The notes under the pieces are model-generated. The model saw nothing but the letters and a program-made list of their open reading frames with translations. It was not told where the DNA came from and searched no databases. From positions 1 to 64,000 of the forward strand of contig CAADTP010000006.1 of the NCBI GenBank assembly GCA_900751995.1: a stretch of DNA of 64,000 bases, read 5' to 3'. The number at the start of each line of letters is the position of its first letter. The first letter of the stretch is position 1. This DNA is from Lachnospiraceae bacterium. GTDB lineage: Bacteria; Bacillota; Clostridia; Lachnospirales; Lachnospiraceae. This document shows positions 1-7,724 of the stretch, in pieces. A program made the position numbers and the translations under genes.

Positions 1-1
1 C

Positions 2-70
2 AATAAGGAAATGAGAAAAGAGTTAAAGAAAATATATGATGATTCGGAGATAGAATCCATTAATAGCTGA
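2..70 (+). CDS. 3' end of an unidentified gene (partial)
   Basis: An open frame entering from the left edge gives about 22 charged residues (Lys/Glu rich, ending in IESINS) and stops at TGA 68-70. The piece is too short to recognise a family. It could also be chance, since only 69 bases are visible. No function is proposed. Confidence 0.35.
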   Translation, partial: NKEMRKELKKIYDDSEIESINS

Positions 71-119
71 AGAAAGGAATCATATGGCGAATCTGATATC
101 CTTAGGTGCTGGGTAGTTC

Positions 120-137
120 ACTCGGCCACAACCGAGT
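120..137. other. Small stem-loop between the left-edge frame and the CLC gene
   Basis: ACTCGG (120-125) and CCGAGT (132-137) form a perfect 6-bp stem with a 6-base loop. It lies just past the stop codon of the minus-strand CLC gene and past the plus-strand frame at the edge. It has no T-tract on either strand, so terminator function is only a guess. Confidence 0.3.
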
Positions 138-169
138 CAGTCATGACCGAATAAAAAATATGTACATAT

Positions 170-1399
170 CTACTCCTCAAACCTGCAAAGCGCCTTCTGC
201 TGTGCTCCATAAATGGAGTGATTTCCGTTGATCAGATAAGCGAGGATGCATACCAGGATGAGGGGAAGGGTATTTCGGTTGCCGAAGACTTCCAGGCCGA
301 TGAGGATCGGGGCGATGAGGGTGTTGGTGGCGCTGCCGAATACTGCGGCGTAGCCAAGTGCCCCGCAGATAATGGGAGGGATCCCGAGGATGGAACCTAG
401 GACGACTCCAAGGGAAGCGCCGATGGAGAACAGTGGTGTCACTTCGCCGCCTTGAAAACCGATGGCAAGTGTAAATACAGTAAACAGAAGCTTCAGAATC
501 CAGTCATATCCGTAGATCGTTTCTCCGGCAAAGGAAGCGGAGATGAGATTGGTTCCAAGACCTGTGTAGCGTCCGCCATAGCTCACAAACAGCAGAGCTG
601 CCAGTGGAATGGCCATGACACCGATGCGGATCAGCGGAGTTGAGATTTTTTCCCCGAATAATTTCTTTGCTTTCTGAAGAAGTACGGAAAAGCATCGTCC
701 TGCGAGACCAAAGGCAAGTCCGAGAGCAATGAGAGAGATCATGCTTCGGAGATCGGTCACAGTCCAGGTGTCTTGGATATCCACAGCAAATTTTTCCAGT
801 CCCAGGAAATGAGAGGTGAAGGAGGCTGTATATGCGGCGATAAGTGCCGGTAGCAGCGCATCGTACTCAAGATATCCGGCAACGATCACCTCCATGGCAA
901 AAAATACAGCGGCCAGTGGCGTCTGGAACAGACCGCCAAAACCGGCAGCCATACCGGTGATCAGCATGACAGGCGTATTTTCCCGGATATGCAGCCTGCG
1001 TCCGGCCTCGTGGGAGAGTGTAGCACCGATCTGCACGGCAACACCTTCACGGCCGGCACTTCCTCCGAAGAGATGGGTGATCCAGGTGCCGAGCATTACC
1101 AGAGGGACAAGGGCCAGAGGAATCTGGTCCCTTTTTTTCTGCCCGGTTTCGAAGACCAGGGACATGCCCTTTAAGCTTAAGATGCTGAAATGATGATACA
1201 TCCACACAATAAGAAGTCCGGCCAGAGGCAGGAAGGGCAGCAGGCAGCGCCAGTGTGCGGTGCGAAAAGCAGAGATCGCCAGCAGGCCCCGGCCGAAGAT
1301 AGTATCTACGATCCCGACGCAGATTCCCACGACCACTGCAAGGACAGCATATTTCAGCTGCAGGATCCGATGTTCTTTTTGGATAGTTTCTTTTGGCAT
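170..1399 (-). CDS. CLC-family fluoride/proton antiporter (CLC-F type)
   Basis: A 409-residue polytopic membrane protein of the CLC family, predicted to expel fluoride in exchange for protons. The gating-glutamate motif is GREGVAVQ (about residues 116-123) rather than the GREGPTVQ of ordinary chloride CLCs. The position of the usual chloride-binding serine reads GMS (78-80), and GGEVTPLFSIG follows at about 317-327. These substitutions are characteristic of the CLC-F clade. The start is the ATG at 1399, preceded by AAAGGAG; an in-frame extension to 1477 has no ribosome site and would run into the leader RNA. The fluoride riboswitch immediately upstream makes the substrate assignment strong. 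Fluoride itself is inferred, not shown. Confidence 0.9.
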   Translation of the reverse strand: MPKETIQKEHRILQLKYAVLAVVVGICVGIVDTIFGRGLLAISAFRTAHWRCLLPFLPLAGLLIVWMYHHFSILSLKGMSLVFETGQKKRDQIPLALVPLVMLGTWITHLFGGSAGREGVAVQIGATLSHEAGRRLHIRENTPVMLITGMAAGFGGLFQTPLAAVFFAMEVIVAGYLEYDALLPALIAAYTASFTSHFLGLEKFAVDIQDTWTVTDLRSMISLIALGLAFGLAGRCFSVLLQKAKKLFGEKISTPLIRIGVMAIPLAALLFVSYGGRYTGLGTNLISASFAGETIYGYDWILKLLFTVFTLAIGFQGGEVTPLFSIGASLGVVLGSILGIPPIICGALGYAAVFGSATNTLIAPILIGLEVFGNRNTLPLILVCILAYLINGNHSIYGAQQKALCRFEE

Positions 1400-1438
1400 A
1401 GTAACTCCTTTCAATCTCCCCGTTTTGAAAAATCCATC

Positions 1439-1481
1439 AAAAAAAGCTGGTAACCCCGTGCATTGCACAGAAGTCATCAGC
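1439..1481 (-). terminator. Terminator arm of the fluoride riboswitch
   Basis: On the minus strand the 3' part of the aptamer (GCTGATGACTTCTG) can pair through GCTG/CAGC and GTGCA/TGCAC into a hairpin followed by seven U residues (1439-1445). Aptamer residues are part of the hairpin, so fluoride binding and termination should be mutually exclusive. This is a transcription-level OFF switch without ligand. Confidence 0.7.
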
Positions 1482-1526
1482 TCATTGGCGGTTTCGATAA
1501 AGATCGGGGGAGAACTTCATTCCCTT
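1465..1526 (-). promoter_or_regulatory. Fluoride riboswitch (crcB motif)
   Basis: Read on the minus strand, the leader contains the aptamer signature in order: GGGAATGAAGTTCTCCC (1524-1508), AAACCGCC, then GCTGATGACTTCTG (ending at 1468). These match the conserved hairpin, the pseudoknot strand and the CUGAUGA segment of the crcB/fluoride class. It starts within a few bases of the predicted transcription start and sits about 65 bases before the CLC-F start codon, the textbook gene partner. Identification is from consensus recall; a covariance search was not run. Confidence 0.92.
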
Positions 1527-1536
1527 TCTGCCTGAG

Positions 1537-1565
1537 AGTATAGCATCCGAGGCTGATATCGTCAA
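1537..1565 (-). promoter_or_regulatory. Promoter for riboswitch and CLC gene
   Basis: On the minus strand there is TTGACG (1565-1560), a 17-base spacer and TATACT (1542-1537), a near-consensus sigma-A promoter. The expected transcription start near 1530 falls at the 5' edge of the fluoride aptamer, which fits a riboswitch that begins the transcript. Confidence 0.75.
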
Positions 1566-1712
1566 TAGTCAGACGGAAATCCGGAGTATCTTATTTGTTA
1601 CAGGTGTGCTATGATTAAACAAATCGGCAGGTTACGGTTGAAGCAGTAAAGCGTAATATGCTGCGACTAAGACCTGCACATATGAGAATGTAAAAATAAC
1701 GGAGGAGACATC

Positions 1713-2276
1713 ATGGAAGAACCAAGAATTGACAAAACAGTCTATACAGGAAGACCGGAGAACACCGAGGGCCGTCTGGAGAAGGAAATCGCAGTGTACG
1801 ATTTTCTGGATAGTTTTGGGATTGAATATAAAAGAGCAGATCATGAAGCACTGATGACCATGGAGGCCTGCGAGGCAGTGGATCAGCTTCTGGGGGCGCA
1901 GATATGCAAAAATCTTTTTCTCTGCAACCGACAGAAAACGGATTTCTATCTGCTGCTGATGCCGGGAGAGAAGCCGTTTAAAACAAAATTTCTGTCCAAA
2001 CAGATCGGAACAGCCAGACTTTCCTTTGCAGACGGAGAGCAGATGGAGGAATATCTGAACATTACCCCGGGGTCCTTAAGTCTGATGGGACTGATCTTTG
2101 ATAAAGAAAAGAAGGTACACCTGGTGATCGATAAAGAAGTCCTGGATGAAGAATATTTCGGATGCCATCCGTGTATCAATACTTCCACTCTGTTGATGAA
2201 GACCAGTGATGTAAAAGAAAAAATCCTGCCGGCGCTGGGCCACGAATATCAGGTGGTCGAGCTGCCGACAGAATAG
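1713..2276 (+). CDS. YbaK/ProX-type prolyl-tRNA editing deacylase
   Basis: A 187-residue cytoplasmic protein of the YbaK/aminoacyl-tRNA-editing fold (ProX/PrdX type), expected to hydrolyse mischarged Ala- or Cys-tRNAPro in trans. Family marks are the N-terminal VYDFLDSFGIEYKRADHE, the segment AQICKNLFLCNRQKTDFYLLLMPG, the core KFLSKQIG, and the conserved GSLSLMGL and CHPCINTSTLLM near the end. Its length fits stand-alone members. The ATG at 1713 has GGAGGA upstream. It is monocistronic and convergent with the next gene, only 4 bases away, with no terminator visible between them. Confidence 0.85.
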   Translation: MEEPRIDKTVYTGRPENTEGRLEKEIAVYDFLDSFGIEYKRADHEALMTMEACEAVDQLLGAQICKNLFLCNRQKTDFYLLLMPGEKPFKTKFLSKQIGTARLSFADGEQMEEYLNITPGSLSLMGLIFDKEKKVHLVIDKEVLDEEYFGCHPCINTSTLLMKTSDVKEKILPALGHEYQVVELPTE

Positions 2277-2280
2277 AAAA

Positions 2281-3222
2281 TCAACGTATGGGTGTAAAGT
2301 CCTTTTTGTTGGACTCTGCTATGATGTAATGGGGGCGCTGCTTGACCTCCATATAGGTTTTGGCTATGTATTGTCCCATGATACCCAGGCAGAAAAGCTG
2401 CAGGCCGCCGATGAAGATGATGACACAGATGGTGGAAGCCCAGCCTGGGACCGGATCATCGAAGATCAGCTTTCGGACGATGATGGCTACCAGGACCAGA
2501 AAGGAAAAACCGGTCATGGTCGTTCCGAACCAGGAGGCGATGGTCAGCGGTACCTGAGAAAAATTGATGATGCCGCTGACGGCGTATTTAAACAGCTTCC
2601 AGAAGTTCCATTTGGTCTCACCGGCTACGCGTTCGATATTTTTGTAGGGGAGCCAGCAGGTGCGGAAACCGATCCAGCCGAAGATTCCCTTGGAGAAGCG
2701 GTTGTACTCACTCATGGAGACGATGGCATCCACCATACTGCGCTTCATCAGACGGAAGTCTCTGGCGCCGTCCACAATATCTGCATCCGAGATCTTATTG
2801 ATCAGCTGATAAAATTTCCGGGCAAAAAAGCTCCGGATAGGTGGCTCTCCGTCACGGCTGACACGTCTGGTGGCAACGCTGTCATATTCTCCGGATTCCA
2901 GCTTCTCCAGCATTTCCGGGAGAAGGGACGGCGGATCCTGAAGATCAGCGTCCATTACTGCTACATAATCGCCGCCGGCATTGCAGAAGCCTGCATACAT
3001 GGCAGCTTCCTTTCCGAAGTTTCTGGAAAAAGAAAGATAGATCACATGAGGATCCTTTTCGGAAAGCTCTTTTAAAATCTCAAGGGTTCTGTCTCTGGAA
3101 CCGTCATTCACAAAGATCAGTTCATAATCACAGTTCATTTGCCTGAGGACAGAAGTGGCTTCCGGGTAAAAAAGCGGAAGGGATTCTTCCTCATTGAAGC
3201 ATGGTATAATTAAAGAAATCAT
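2281..3222 (-). CDS. GT2 polyprenyl-phosphate sugar transferase (DPM1/GtrB-like)
   Basis: A 313-residue family 2 glycosyltransferase with two C-terminal membrane helices. The GT-A core shows IIPCFNEEESL at the N-terminus, FVNDGSRD, the metal-binding run MDADLQDPP (about 91-99) and ARDFRLM; two hydrophobic segments follow after residue 230. This architecture belongs to enzymes that move a sugar from UDP/GDP to a polyprenyl phosphate (GtrB, ArnC, DPM1). The start is the ATG at 3222, with GAGG eight bases upstream; an in-frame ATG at 3246 has no ribosome site. No partner flippase or GtrA is adjacent, so its product sugar is unknown. A second enzyme of this type is at 51.2 kb. Confidence 0.88.
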   Translation of the reverse strand: MISLIIPCFNEEESLPLFYPEATSVLRQMNCDYELIFVNDGSRDRTLEILKELSEKDPHVIYLSFSRNFGKEAAMYAGFCNAGGDYVAVMDADLQDPPSLLPEMLEKLESGEYDSVATRRVSRDGEPPIRSFFARKFYQLINKISDADIVDGARDFRLMKRSMVDAIVSMSEYNRFSKGIFGWIGFRTCWLPYKNIERVAGETKWNFWKLFKYAVSGIINFSQVPLTIASWFGTTMTGFSFLVLVAIIVRKLIFDDPVPGWASTICVIIFIGGLQLFCLGIMGQYIAKTYMEVKQRPHYIIAESNKKDFTPIR

Positions 3223-3262
3223 TTTTGGCCTCGTTTTCCAGATCATAAAAAATGATCATTTT

Positions 3263-3283
3263 GGCGGATATCTGTAGTCCGCC
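3263..3283 (-). other. Leader stem-loop of the GT2 gene
   Basis: GGCGGA and TCCGCC pair as a perfect 6-bp stem in the 5' leader of the minus-strand glycosyltransferase. It is followed on that strand by AAAATGATCATTTT, a 14-base palindrome, before the ribosome site. It could be an attenuator or simply leader structure; nothing identifies a ligand. Confidence 0.35.
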
Positions 3284-3418
3284 CTGGTTTCAGGTTGCTT
3301 TTGGATGGGTACTATCATATCATATTTGTCCGGAATCGGCTATAAAACAGGGGATTTTTTTCTTGCACCGCTGTTTTTTTGTGATAAACTGTAAAAAAAG
3401 ATAAACAAGAGGTGTGAT

Positions 3419-4393
3419 ATGCTGGAAAAATTTAACAGCTTTATGGAGAAATGGATGGCTTTTGTGACGCCGGCCTGTCTGCTTACGGGGGTACTGTTTC
3501 CGGATATTGCAAAGCATGGCGTGCCCTATGTGACGTATGCTTTTGCATTTATGACCTTTATCGGTGCGCTGAAATCCAGGTTCCGTGATGTGGCAGATGT
3601 GTTTAAGCGGCCGCTTCCGCTAATCCTGATGCTGCTGATCCTTCATGTGCTGGGACCGGTGGCCGCCTGCGGTCTGGGACATCTTCTGTTCCCGGGCAAT
3701 ATGAATTATATCACAGGAATGGTGCTGGAATTTTCCGTACCTGCAGCGGTGATCAGTCTGATGTGGGTGTCCATTTATAATGGAAACAGTCCGCTGTCAC
3801 TTTCGCTGGTTGTGATCGATACAATCCTGGCTCCCTTTCTGATCCCGGCAGTATTGAAGCTCCTGGTGGGCTCCAGCGTAAAAATGGATACTGTGGGAAT
3901 GATGAAGGAGCTGGTTTTCATGATCGCTCTGCCGGCAGTCCTTGCCATGTGCCTTAATGAAGTCAGCCATGGAAAGGTTATGGAGACCTGGCCGAAAAAG
4001 CTGGCACCTTTTTCAAAAATGTGCCTGATCTTTGTGGTAACCTCCAATTCCTCCAAGGTTTCTCCTTATATGAAGCATCTTAACGGAGAACGGCTGGAGG
4101 TAGCAGCAGCGATCCTGGTCCTGGCAGCAGGGGGATATGCCATCGGCTGGATCATTGCCATTCTTACAAGACAGAACAAAGAGGCAACGGTTTCCATGAT
4201 CTATGGTTCCGGAATGCGGAACATCAGCGCCGGTGCGGTGATCGCGGGAGCGTATTTTCCGGCGGAAACATTATTTCCGGTTATGATCGGAACGTTATTT
4301 CAGCAGATCCTGGCGGCTTTTTATGGAAGTATGATGCGCCGGGTCCAGACCGGACAGCAGGAAAGGGAGAAGGAGCATGGAGTTTCAGCATGA
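3419..4393 (+). CDS. BASS-family (bile acid:sodium symporter type) transporter
   Basis: A 324-residue integral membrane protein with about nine or ten hydrophobic helices. The conserved SBF/BASS crossover regions are visible: MVLEFSVPAAVISLMW followed by GNSPLSLSLVVIDTILAPF, and near the end GMRNISAGAVIAGAYFP with LFPVMIGTLFQQ. The family moves organic anions (bile acids, pantothenate, pyruvate and other acids), usually with sodium; the substrate cannot be read from sequence. The ATG at 3419 has GAGGTG upstream. The next gene, an AraC regulator, overlaps its end by 17 bases, so the two are translationally linked and the regulator probably senses the transported compound. An auxin-efflux-type carrier was considered, but the motifs fit BASS better. 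Confidence 0.78.
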   Translation: MLEKFNSFMEKWMAFVTPACLLTGVLFPDIAKHGVPYVTYAFAFMTFIGALKSRFRDVADVFKRPLPLILMLLILHVLGPVAACGLGHLLFPGNMNYITGMVLEFSVPAAVISLMWVSIYNGNSPLSLSLVVIDTILAPFLIPAVLKLLVGSSVKMDTVGMMKELVFMIALPAVLAMCLNEVSHGKVMETWPKKLAPFSKMCLIFVVTSNSSKVSPYMKHLNGERLEVAAAILVLAAGGYAIGWIIAILTRQNKEATVSMIYGSGMRNISAGAVIAGAYFPAETLFPVMIGTLFQQILAAFYGSMMRRVQTGQQEREKEHGVSA

Positions 4394-5228
4394 ATTGATC
4401 ATTCCCAATGAAGGATTTCCTTTTAAGCTTTTTCTTTTTGAAGGAAGAAACGGAAATTATGTAAGGGAAAAACACTGGCATACTTCGATCGAGATCTTTG
4501 CGGTGATGGAGGGGAGCCTTTATTTTTATATCGATGAGAACGAGTATCCTCTGAAGGCAGGGGAGTTTCTGATCATTAATTCCAATGAAGTACATTCTAT
4601 TCAGGCGCCAGTACGTAATGAGACCATCGTACTGCAGATCCCGCTGAAGCAGTTTTCGGATTATTTTACCGCTCAGAGGTTCATCCGTTTTCGGAGCAGA
4701 AACGAAGAGTCTGAGGAAACAGACAGGCGGATGGTTTCTCTGATCCGGGAGATGTACCGGGTGTACGTATCCGGGGAAACGGGGTACGAATTCCGTATCA
4801 GGGCAGTGTTCTATGAAGTCCTTTATCTTATGGTTTCCGCATACAGGGAAACAGAGGTGGAGGAGAATGCGCTGAAGATCAGCCGCAGATTGGATGCTTT
4901 GTCAAAAATAACCACTTATATGCGGGAGCATTACAAGGAGGATCTCAGGCTTTCCGGACTTGCAGCCATGTTCGGATATTCCGATGCATATCTGTCAAGA
5001 ATGTTCCGGAAATATGCGAAGGTCAATTTTAAGACATATTTACAGGATATCCGCATGGCATACGCCTATAAGGAGCTTTTGCATACAGATCATACCATCA
5101 GCTCTATCGCACTTGACAACGGGTTTGCAAGCAGCAGGGCTTTTTCCAGGGAATTTGTAAAGCGTTACGGGATCCTGCCGGGAAGAGTGGAGCGTCAGAA
5201 TCATAAAAATGTCAAAAAAGTGCTATGA
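4377..5228 (+). CDS. AraC-family transcriptional regulator with cupin sensor
   Basis: A 283-residue regulator. The N-terminal cupin (about residues 20-85) has HWHTSIEIFAVMEGSLYF and GEFLIINSNEVHSI, the usual ligand-binding barrel. The C-terminal pair of helix-turn-helix motifs (about 180-280) carries LSGLAAMFGYSDAYLSRMF and ISSIALDNGFASSRAFSREF. The start codon lies inside the end of the transporter gene, with AAGGAG just before it, so both are expressed together. A strong terminator follows at 5249. Its target is probably this operon and possibly the adjacent isomerase/kinase genes; that part is inference. Confidence 0.88.
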   Translation: MEFQHELIIPNEGFPFKLFLFEGRNGNYVREKHWHTSIEIFAVMEGSLYFYIDENEYPLKAGEFLIINSNEVHSIQAPVRNETIVLQIPLKQFSDYFTAQRFIRFRSRNEESEETDRRMVSLIREMYRVYVSGETGYEFRIRAVFYEVLYLMVSAYRETEVEENALKISRRLDALSKITTYMREHYKEDLRLSGLAAMFGYSDAYLSRMFRKYAKVNFKTYLQDIRMAYAYKELLHTDHTISSIALDNGFASSRAFSREFVKRYGILPGRVERQNHKNVKKVL

Positions 5229-5248
5229 ATGAGTCAAGAAAAGCGGCG

Positions 5249-5280
5249 AAAAGCATACCATGATGTGGTATGCTTTTTTC
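5249..5280 (+). terminator. Intrinsic terminator of the BASS-AraC operon
   Basis: AAGCATACCA and TGGTATGCTT form a perfect 10-bp stem around TGATG, followed by TTTTTT. It is placed 20 bases after the AraC stop codon. Confidence 0.92.
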
Positions 5281-5340
5281 AGTTCAAAACGAAGATACAG
5301 AGAAGCTGTGAAACAGTAATTTTGTAAGGAGGGTTAAATC

Positions 5341-5958
5341 GTGAAAATTCAGAAAGTAACAGATCCGGCTTTCCGCAGATACGGAAAGGTTCTGGAGGGA
5401 TACAATTTCGGTCCGCTTCTGAAGGAGATGAAGCATACACCGGTTCCGGAGGATGTGGTATATGTTCCGTCAGCAGAGGAGCTGGAAGCTCTCGATGTGG
5501 AAAAAGAGCTGAAAAACAGAGCGTTTGGTGGATTACCTGTCCAGATCGGATATTGTAATGGTCACAATAAAAAGCTGAATGCCCTGGAATATCATCGGAA
5601 TTCCGAGATCAATGTAGCAGTGACAGATCTTGTACTGCTTATCGGACATCAGCAGGATATAGAAGAGGATCTTACATACGATACCTCAAAGGTGGAGGCA
5701 TTTCTGGTACCGGCAGGAACTGGGATCGAGGTTTATGCCACAACGCTCCACTATGCACCGTGTCATGTGAATGAGAGTGGATTTCAGTGTGTAGTTGTTC
5801 TTCCGAGAGGAACCAACACAGAGATTGATTTTCCGATGTCAGGGGACGGAGAGGACGGTCTGATGACAGCCAGAAATAAATGGCTTATCGCTCATGAGGA
5901 TGCGAAGATCGAAGGCGCATTCAACGGATTGAAGGGTGAAAATATCACACTTGACTGA
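5341..5958 (+). CDS. DUF4867 family protein, companion of a sugar isomerase
   Basis: A 205-residue protein recognised as DUF4867, a cupin-like family usually encoded beside fucose/arabinose-type isomerases and FGGY kinases in Lachnospiraceae. The barrel region shows LEYHRNSEINVAVTDLVLL, VEAFLVPAGTGIEVYATTLHYAPC and FQCVVVLPRGTNT, resembling ureidoglycolate-lyase-like cupins. It starts with GTG at 5341 behind a strong AAGGAGGG. The isomerase gene follows 83 bases later. Its biochemical role is not known; a sugar-acid or aldose-binding or epimerase-like function is possible but only a guess. Confidence 0.8.
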   Translation: MKIQKVTDPAFRRYGKVLEGYNFGPLLKEMKHTPVPEDVVYVPSAEELEALDVEKELKNRAFGGLPVQIGYCNGHNKKLNALEYHRNSEINVAVTDLVLLIGHQQDIEEDLTYDTSKVEAFLVPAGTGIEVYATTLHYAPCHVNESGFQCVVVLPRGTNTEIDFPMSGDGEDGLMTARNKWLIAHEDAKIEGAFNGLKGENITLD

Positions 5959-6041
5959 TTTTGGGTGAAGTGAATAGTTACAAACGAACAATAATATCAC
6001 CGGTGGAAAATCTGCCGGATATAAAAAGGAGAATGAAGATT

Positions 6042-7526
6042 ATGAACAACATGCCAGAAGTTAAGATCGGAATCGTTGCAGTCAGCAGAGATTGTTTTCC
6101 GGAAAGCCTTTCCGTAAACAGGAGAAAAGCTCTTGTAGACGCTTACACAAAGAAATACGATGCAAAGGATATCTACGAATGTCCGGTCTGTATCGTAGAG
6201 AGTGAGATCCATATGGTCCAGGCTCTGGAGGATATCAAAAAAGCAGGCTGTAACGCACTCTGTGTATATCTTGGAAACTTCGGACCGGAGATTTCTGAGA
6301 CCCTTCTTGCAAAGCATTTCGAGGGACCGAAGATGTTTATCGCAGCAGCTGAGGAAACACAGGATAATCTCTGCCAGGGACGTGGAGATGCTTACTGCGG
6401 TATGCTGAATGCAAGCTACAACCTGCAGCTTCGTAATGTAAAAGCCTATATTCCGGAGTATCCGGTAGGTGATGCAGAGGACTGCGCGGATATGATCCAT
6501 GAATTCCTTCCTATCGCAAGAGCGATCGAGGGATTGAGCAACCTGAAGATCATCAGCTTCGGACCGCGTCCTACAAACTTCCTTGCCTGCAATGCACCGA
6601 TCAAACAGCTTTACAACCTTGGCGTTGAGATCGAGGAGAACTCAGAGCTGGATCTTTTCGAGGCATTCAACAAGCATGAAGGTGATGAAAGGATCCCGGC
6701 GATCGTAAAAGAGATGGAAGAAGAGCTTGGTGCGGGAAACAAGAAACCTGAGATCCTTCCGAAGCTTGCACAGTACGAGCTGACTCTGAAGGACTGGGTA
6801 AGAGATCACAAAGGATATCGTAAATATGTAACACTGACAGGAAAATGCTGGCCTGCATTCCAGACACAGTTTGGATTTGTTCCATGTTATGTAAACAGTC
6901 GTCTGACAGCACAGGGCATTCCAGTATCCTGTGAGGTTGATATCTATGGTACATTAAGTGAATTTATCGGACAGGTAGTAAGTGATGATATCGTTACACT
7001 TCTTGATATCAATAACTCCGTTCCGAAGGATATGTACAAAGAATCTATCGAAGGAAAATTCAACTATACGCTTCAGGATACCTTTATGGGATTCCATTGT
7101 GGAAACACAGCATCCAGCAAGCTGTCCTTCTGTGAGATGAAATATCAGATGATCATGGCAAGATCCCTTCCAATCGAGGTTACAAACGGAACTCTTGAGG
7201 GAGATATCAAGCCTGGAGATATCACCTTCTATCGTCTGCAGAGTACAGCGGACAACAAGCTTCGTGCATATATCGCACACGGCGAGGTTCTTCCGGTTGC
7301 AACACGTTCCTTCGGTGCTATCGGTGTATTTGCAATTCCGGAGATGGGACGTTTCTACCGTCACGTGCTGATCGAGGGAGGATTCCCGCATCACGGTGCT
7401 GTAGCATTCGGACATCACGGAAAAGCTCTCTTCGAGGTGTTCAAATACATTGGTGTACCGGTTGAAGAGATCGGTTACAATCAGCCGGCAGGCGTGAGAT
7501 ATCCGACAGAGAATCCTTGGAGATAA
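6042..7526 (+). CDS. L-fucose/L-arabinose-isomerase-family sugar isomerase
   Basis: A 494-residue enzyme of the fucose/arabinose isomerase superfamily, expected to interconvert an aldose and a ketose with a divalent metal. The N-terminal half has the Rossmann-like GIVAVSRDCFP and VYLGNFGPE. The C-terminal half shows the metal-ligand pattern of the family: Glu in SCEVDIYG, Asp in TLLDINNS and His in HHGAVAFGHHGKA. The start is the ATG at 6042, ten bases after AAAGGAG; a TTG extension to 5961 has no ribosome site. It lies between DUF4867 and a xylulokinase, so it probably supplies a ketose to that kinase. The exact sugar is undecided. Confidence 0.82.
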   Translation: MNNMPEVKIGIVAVSRDCFPESLSVNRRKALVDAYTKKYDAKDIYECPVCIVESEIHMVQALEDIKKAGCNALCVYLGNFGPEISETLLAKHFEGPKMFIAAAEETQDNLCQGRGDAYCGMLNASYNLQLRNVKAYIPEYPVGDAEDCADMIHEFLPIARAIEGLSNLKIISFGPRPTNFLACNAPIKQLYNLGVEIEENSELDLFEAFNKHEGDERIPAIVKEMEEELGAGNKKPEILPKLAQYELTLKDWVRDHKGYRKYVTLTGKCWPAFQTQFGFVPCYVNSRLTAQGIPVSCEVDIYGTLSEFIGQVVSDDIVTLLDINNSVPKDMYKESIEGKFNYTLQDTFMGFHCGNTASSKLSFCEMKYQMIMARSLPIEVTNGTLEGDIKPGDITFYRLQSTADNKLRAYIAHGEVLPVATRSFGAIGVFAIPEMGRFYRHVLIEGGFPHHGAVAFGHHGKALFEVFKYIGVPVEEIGYNQPAGVRYPTENPWR

Positions 7527-7532
7527 TTAAAA

Positions 7533-7621
7533 CAGGCAGGTAAGATCATCCGTACGTGCTGCCTGATACAAGCAAGTCCCCACTCGCTGCTTATTGCTTT
7601 TCGTAACCCCGCAGGGGACTT
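7533..7621 (+). other. Two nested-arm stem-loops after the isomerase gene
   Basis: CAGGCAG (7533-7539) pairs with CTGCCTG (7559-7565), and AAGTCCCC (7574-7581) pairs with GGGGACTT (7614-7621), the latter followed by TCTT. They may slow or end transcription between isomerase and kinase, or protect the upstream message from 3' decay. The T-tract is weak, so full termination is doubtful. Confidence 0.5.
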
Positions 7622-7644
7622 TCTTGATTTGGTTAAATACGATT

Positions 7645-7701
7645 CAGAAACCGCGGGCTCTCAGGCGTGCAGGCGCTGCGAACTGAGAGCTGCGGTTTCT
7701 G
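7645..7701 (+). repeat. Long imperfect inverted repeat in the leader of the xylulokinase gene
   Basis: The arms CAGAAACCGC/GGGCTCTCAG (7645-7664) and CTGAGAGC/TGCGGTTTCTG (7683-7701) are complementary over about 19 bp with one small bulge, around an 18-base loop. The structure ends eight bases before the ribosome site of the kinase. No T-tract follows, so it is a candidate RNA processing or stability element, or a translation-control hairpin. Confidence 0.7.
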
Positions 7702-7724
7702 TATTTACAGGAGGAAAAATTACT

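Noticed and set aside
120..137. Stem-loop as a proven terminator for the CLC gene
   Set aside because: The stem is only 6 bp and has no U-tract on the minus strand; kept as a low-confidence structure only.
3419..4393. Auxin-efflux-carrier (AEC) identity for the transporter
   Set aside because: The crossover motifs around GMRNISAGAVIAGAYFP and the VPAAVISLMW segment fit the bile acid:sodium symporter family better.
5961..6041. An N-terminal extension of the sugar isomerase from a TTG
   Set aside because: No ribosome site at the TTG; the ATG at 6042 has AAAGGAG at good spacing and gives the normal N-terminus.
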